Shown here in pieces: positions 6,136 to 6,154 of a stretch of DNA of 6,154 nucleotides. Under the pieces are notes generated by a model. That model was not told the origin of the DNA and did not search any database. It was given only the letters and a program-made list of their open reading frames with translations. Position 1 is the stretch's first letter. Each line of letters opens with the position of its first letter. The stretch is from Oscillospiraceae bacterium (GTDB lineage Bacteria; Bacillota; Clostridia; Oscillospirales; Ruminococcaceae), in NCBI GenBank assembly GCA_018055565.1, contig JAGPHI010000063.1, positions 1 through 6,154 of the forward strand, read 5' to 3'. A program made the translations under genes and the position numbers.

Positions 6136-6154
6136 GTAGAAAAGCCCTAAAGCG

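Overview
The window holds almost all of an F1Fo ATP synthase (atp) operon, read leftward on the minus strand. It begins at its own promoter near position 5700 and runs to the left edge, where the beta-subunit gene is cut off after 34 codons. A divergent asparagine tRNA gene lies on the plus strand at the right. The gene style suggests a Clostridia-type Firmicute of moderate GC content: purine-rich AGGAGG-type ribosome sites, GTG and TTG starts, a paired atpZ-atpI head to the operon, and a c subunit of the Ilyobacter/Fusobacterium/Clostridia type. The genus cannot be told from the sequence.

On the minus strand, from right to left, the layout is: sigma-A-type promoter (5701-5729), atpZ-like (5439-5672), atpI (5012-5431, TTG start), atpB/a (4143-4868), atpE/c (3785-4057), atpF/b (3197-3703, GTG start), atpH/delta (2670-3200, ATGA overlap with atpF), atpA/alpha (1124-2638), atpG/gamma (230-1075), atpD/beta (1-104, partial). 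The epsilon gene atpC would be expected beyond the left edge. Gaps between genes are short but not empty. Several carry small hairpins next to ribosome sites, and the 125-base atpG-atpD gap carries a duplicated 19-base sequence.

The genes make one rotary machine. Subunits a, b and c form the membrane motor. Delta and b form the outer stalk, gamma is the central shaft, and alpha/beta form the catalytic head. AtpZ and AtpI are small membrane proteins tied to c-ring assembly and possibly Mg2+ uptake. The main biological point is the c subunit: its ion-site residues (Glu32, Glu65, Thr66, Thr67, Tyr70) match Na+-binding c-rings, in particular the rare two-carboxylate type described for Fusobacterium nucleatum. 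This predicts a sodium-coupled or sodium-capable enzyme.

On the plus strand, a near-consensus promoter (5797-5825) drives tRNA-Asn(GTT) with encoded CCA (5865-5940), followed by a strong intrinsic terminator (5941-5987). The last ~165 bases hold no convincing gene, only a possible extended -10 promoter pointing out of the window. I see no undescribed multi-gene system here. The items worth a second look are the c-ring ion site and the intergenic RNA and repeat structures.
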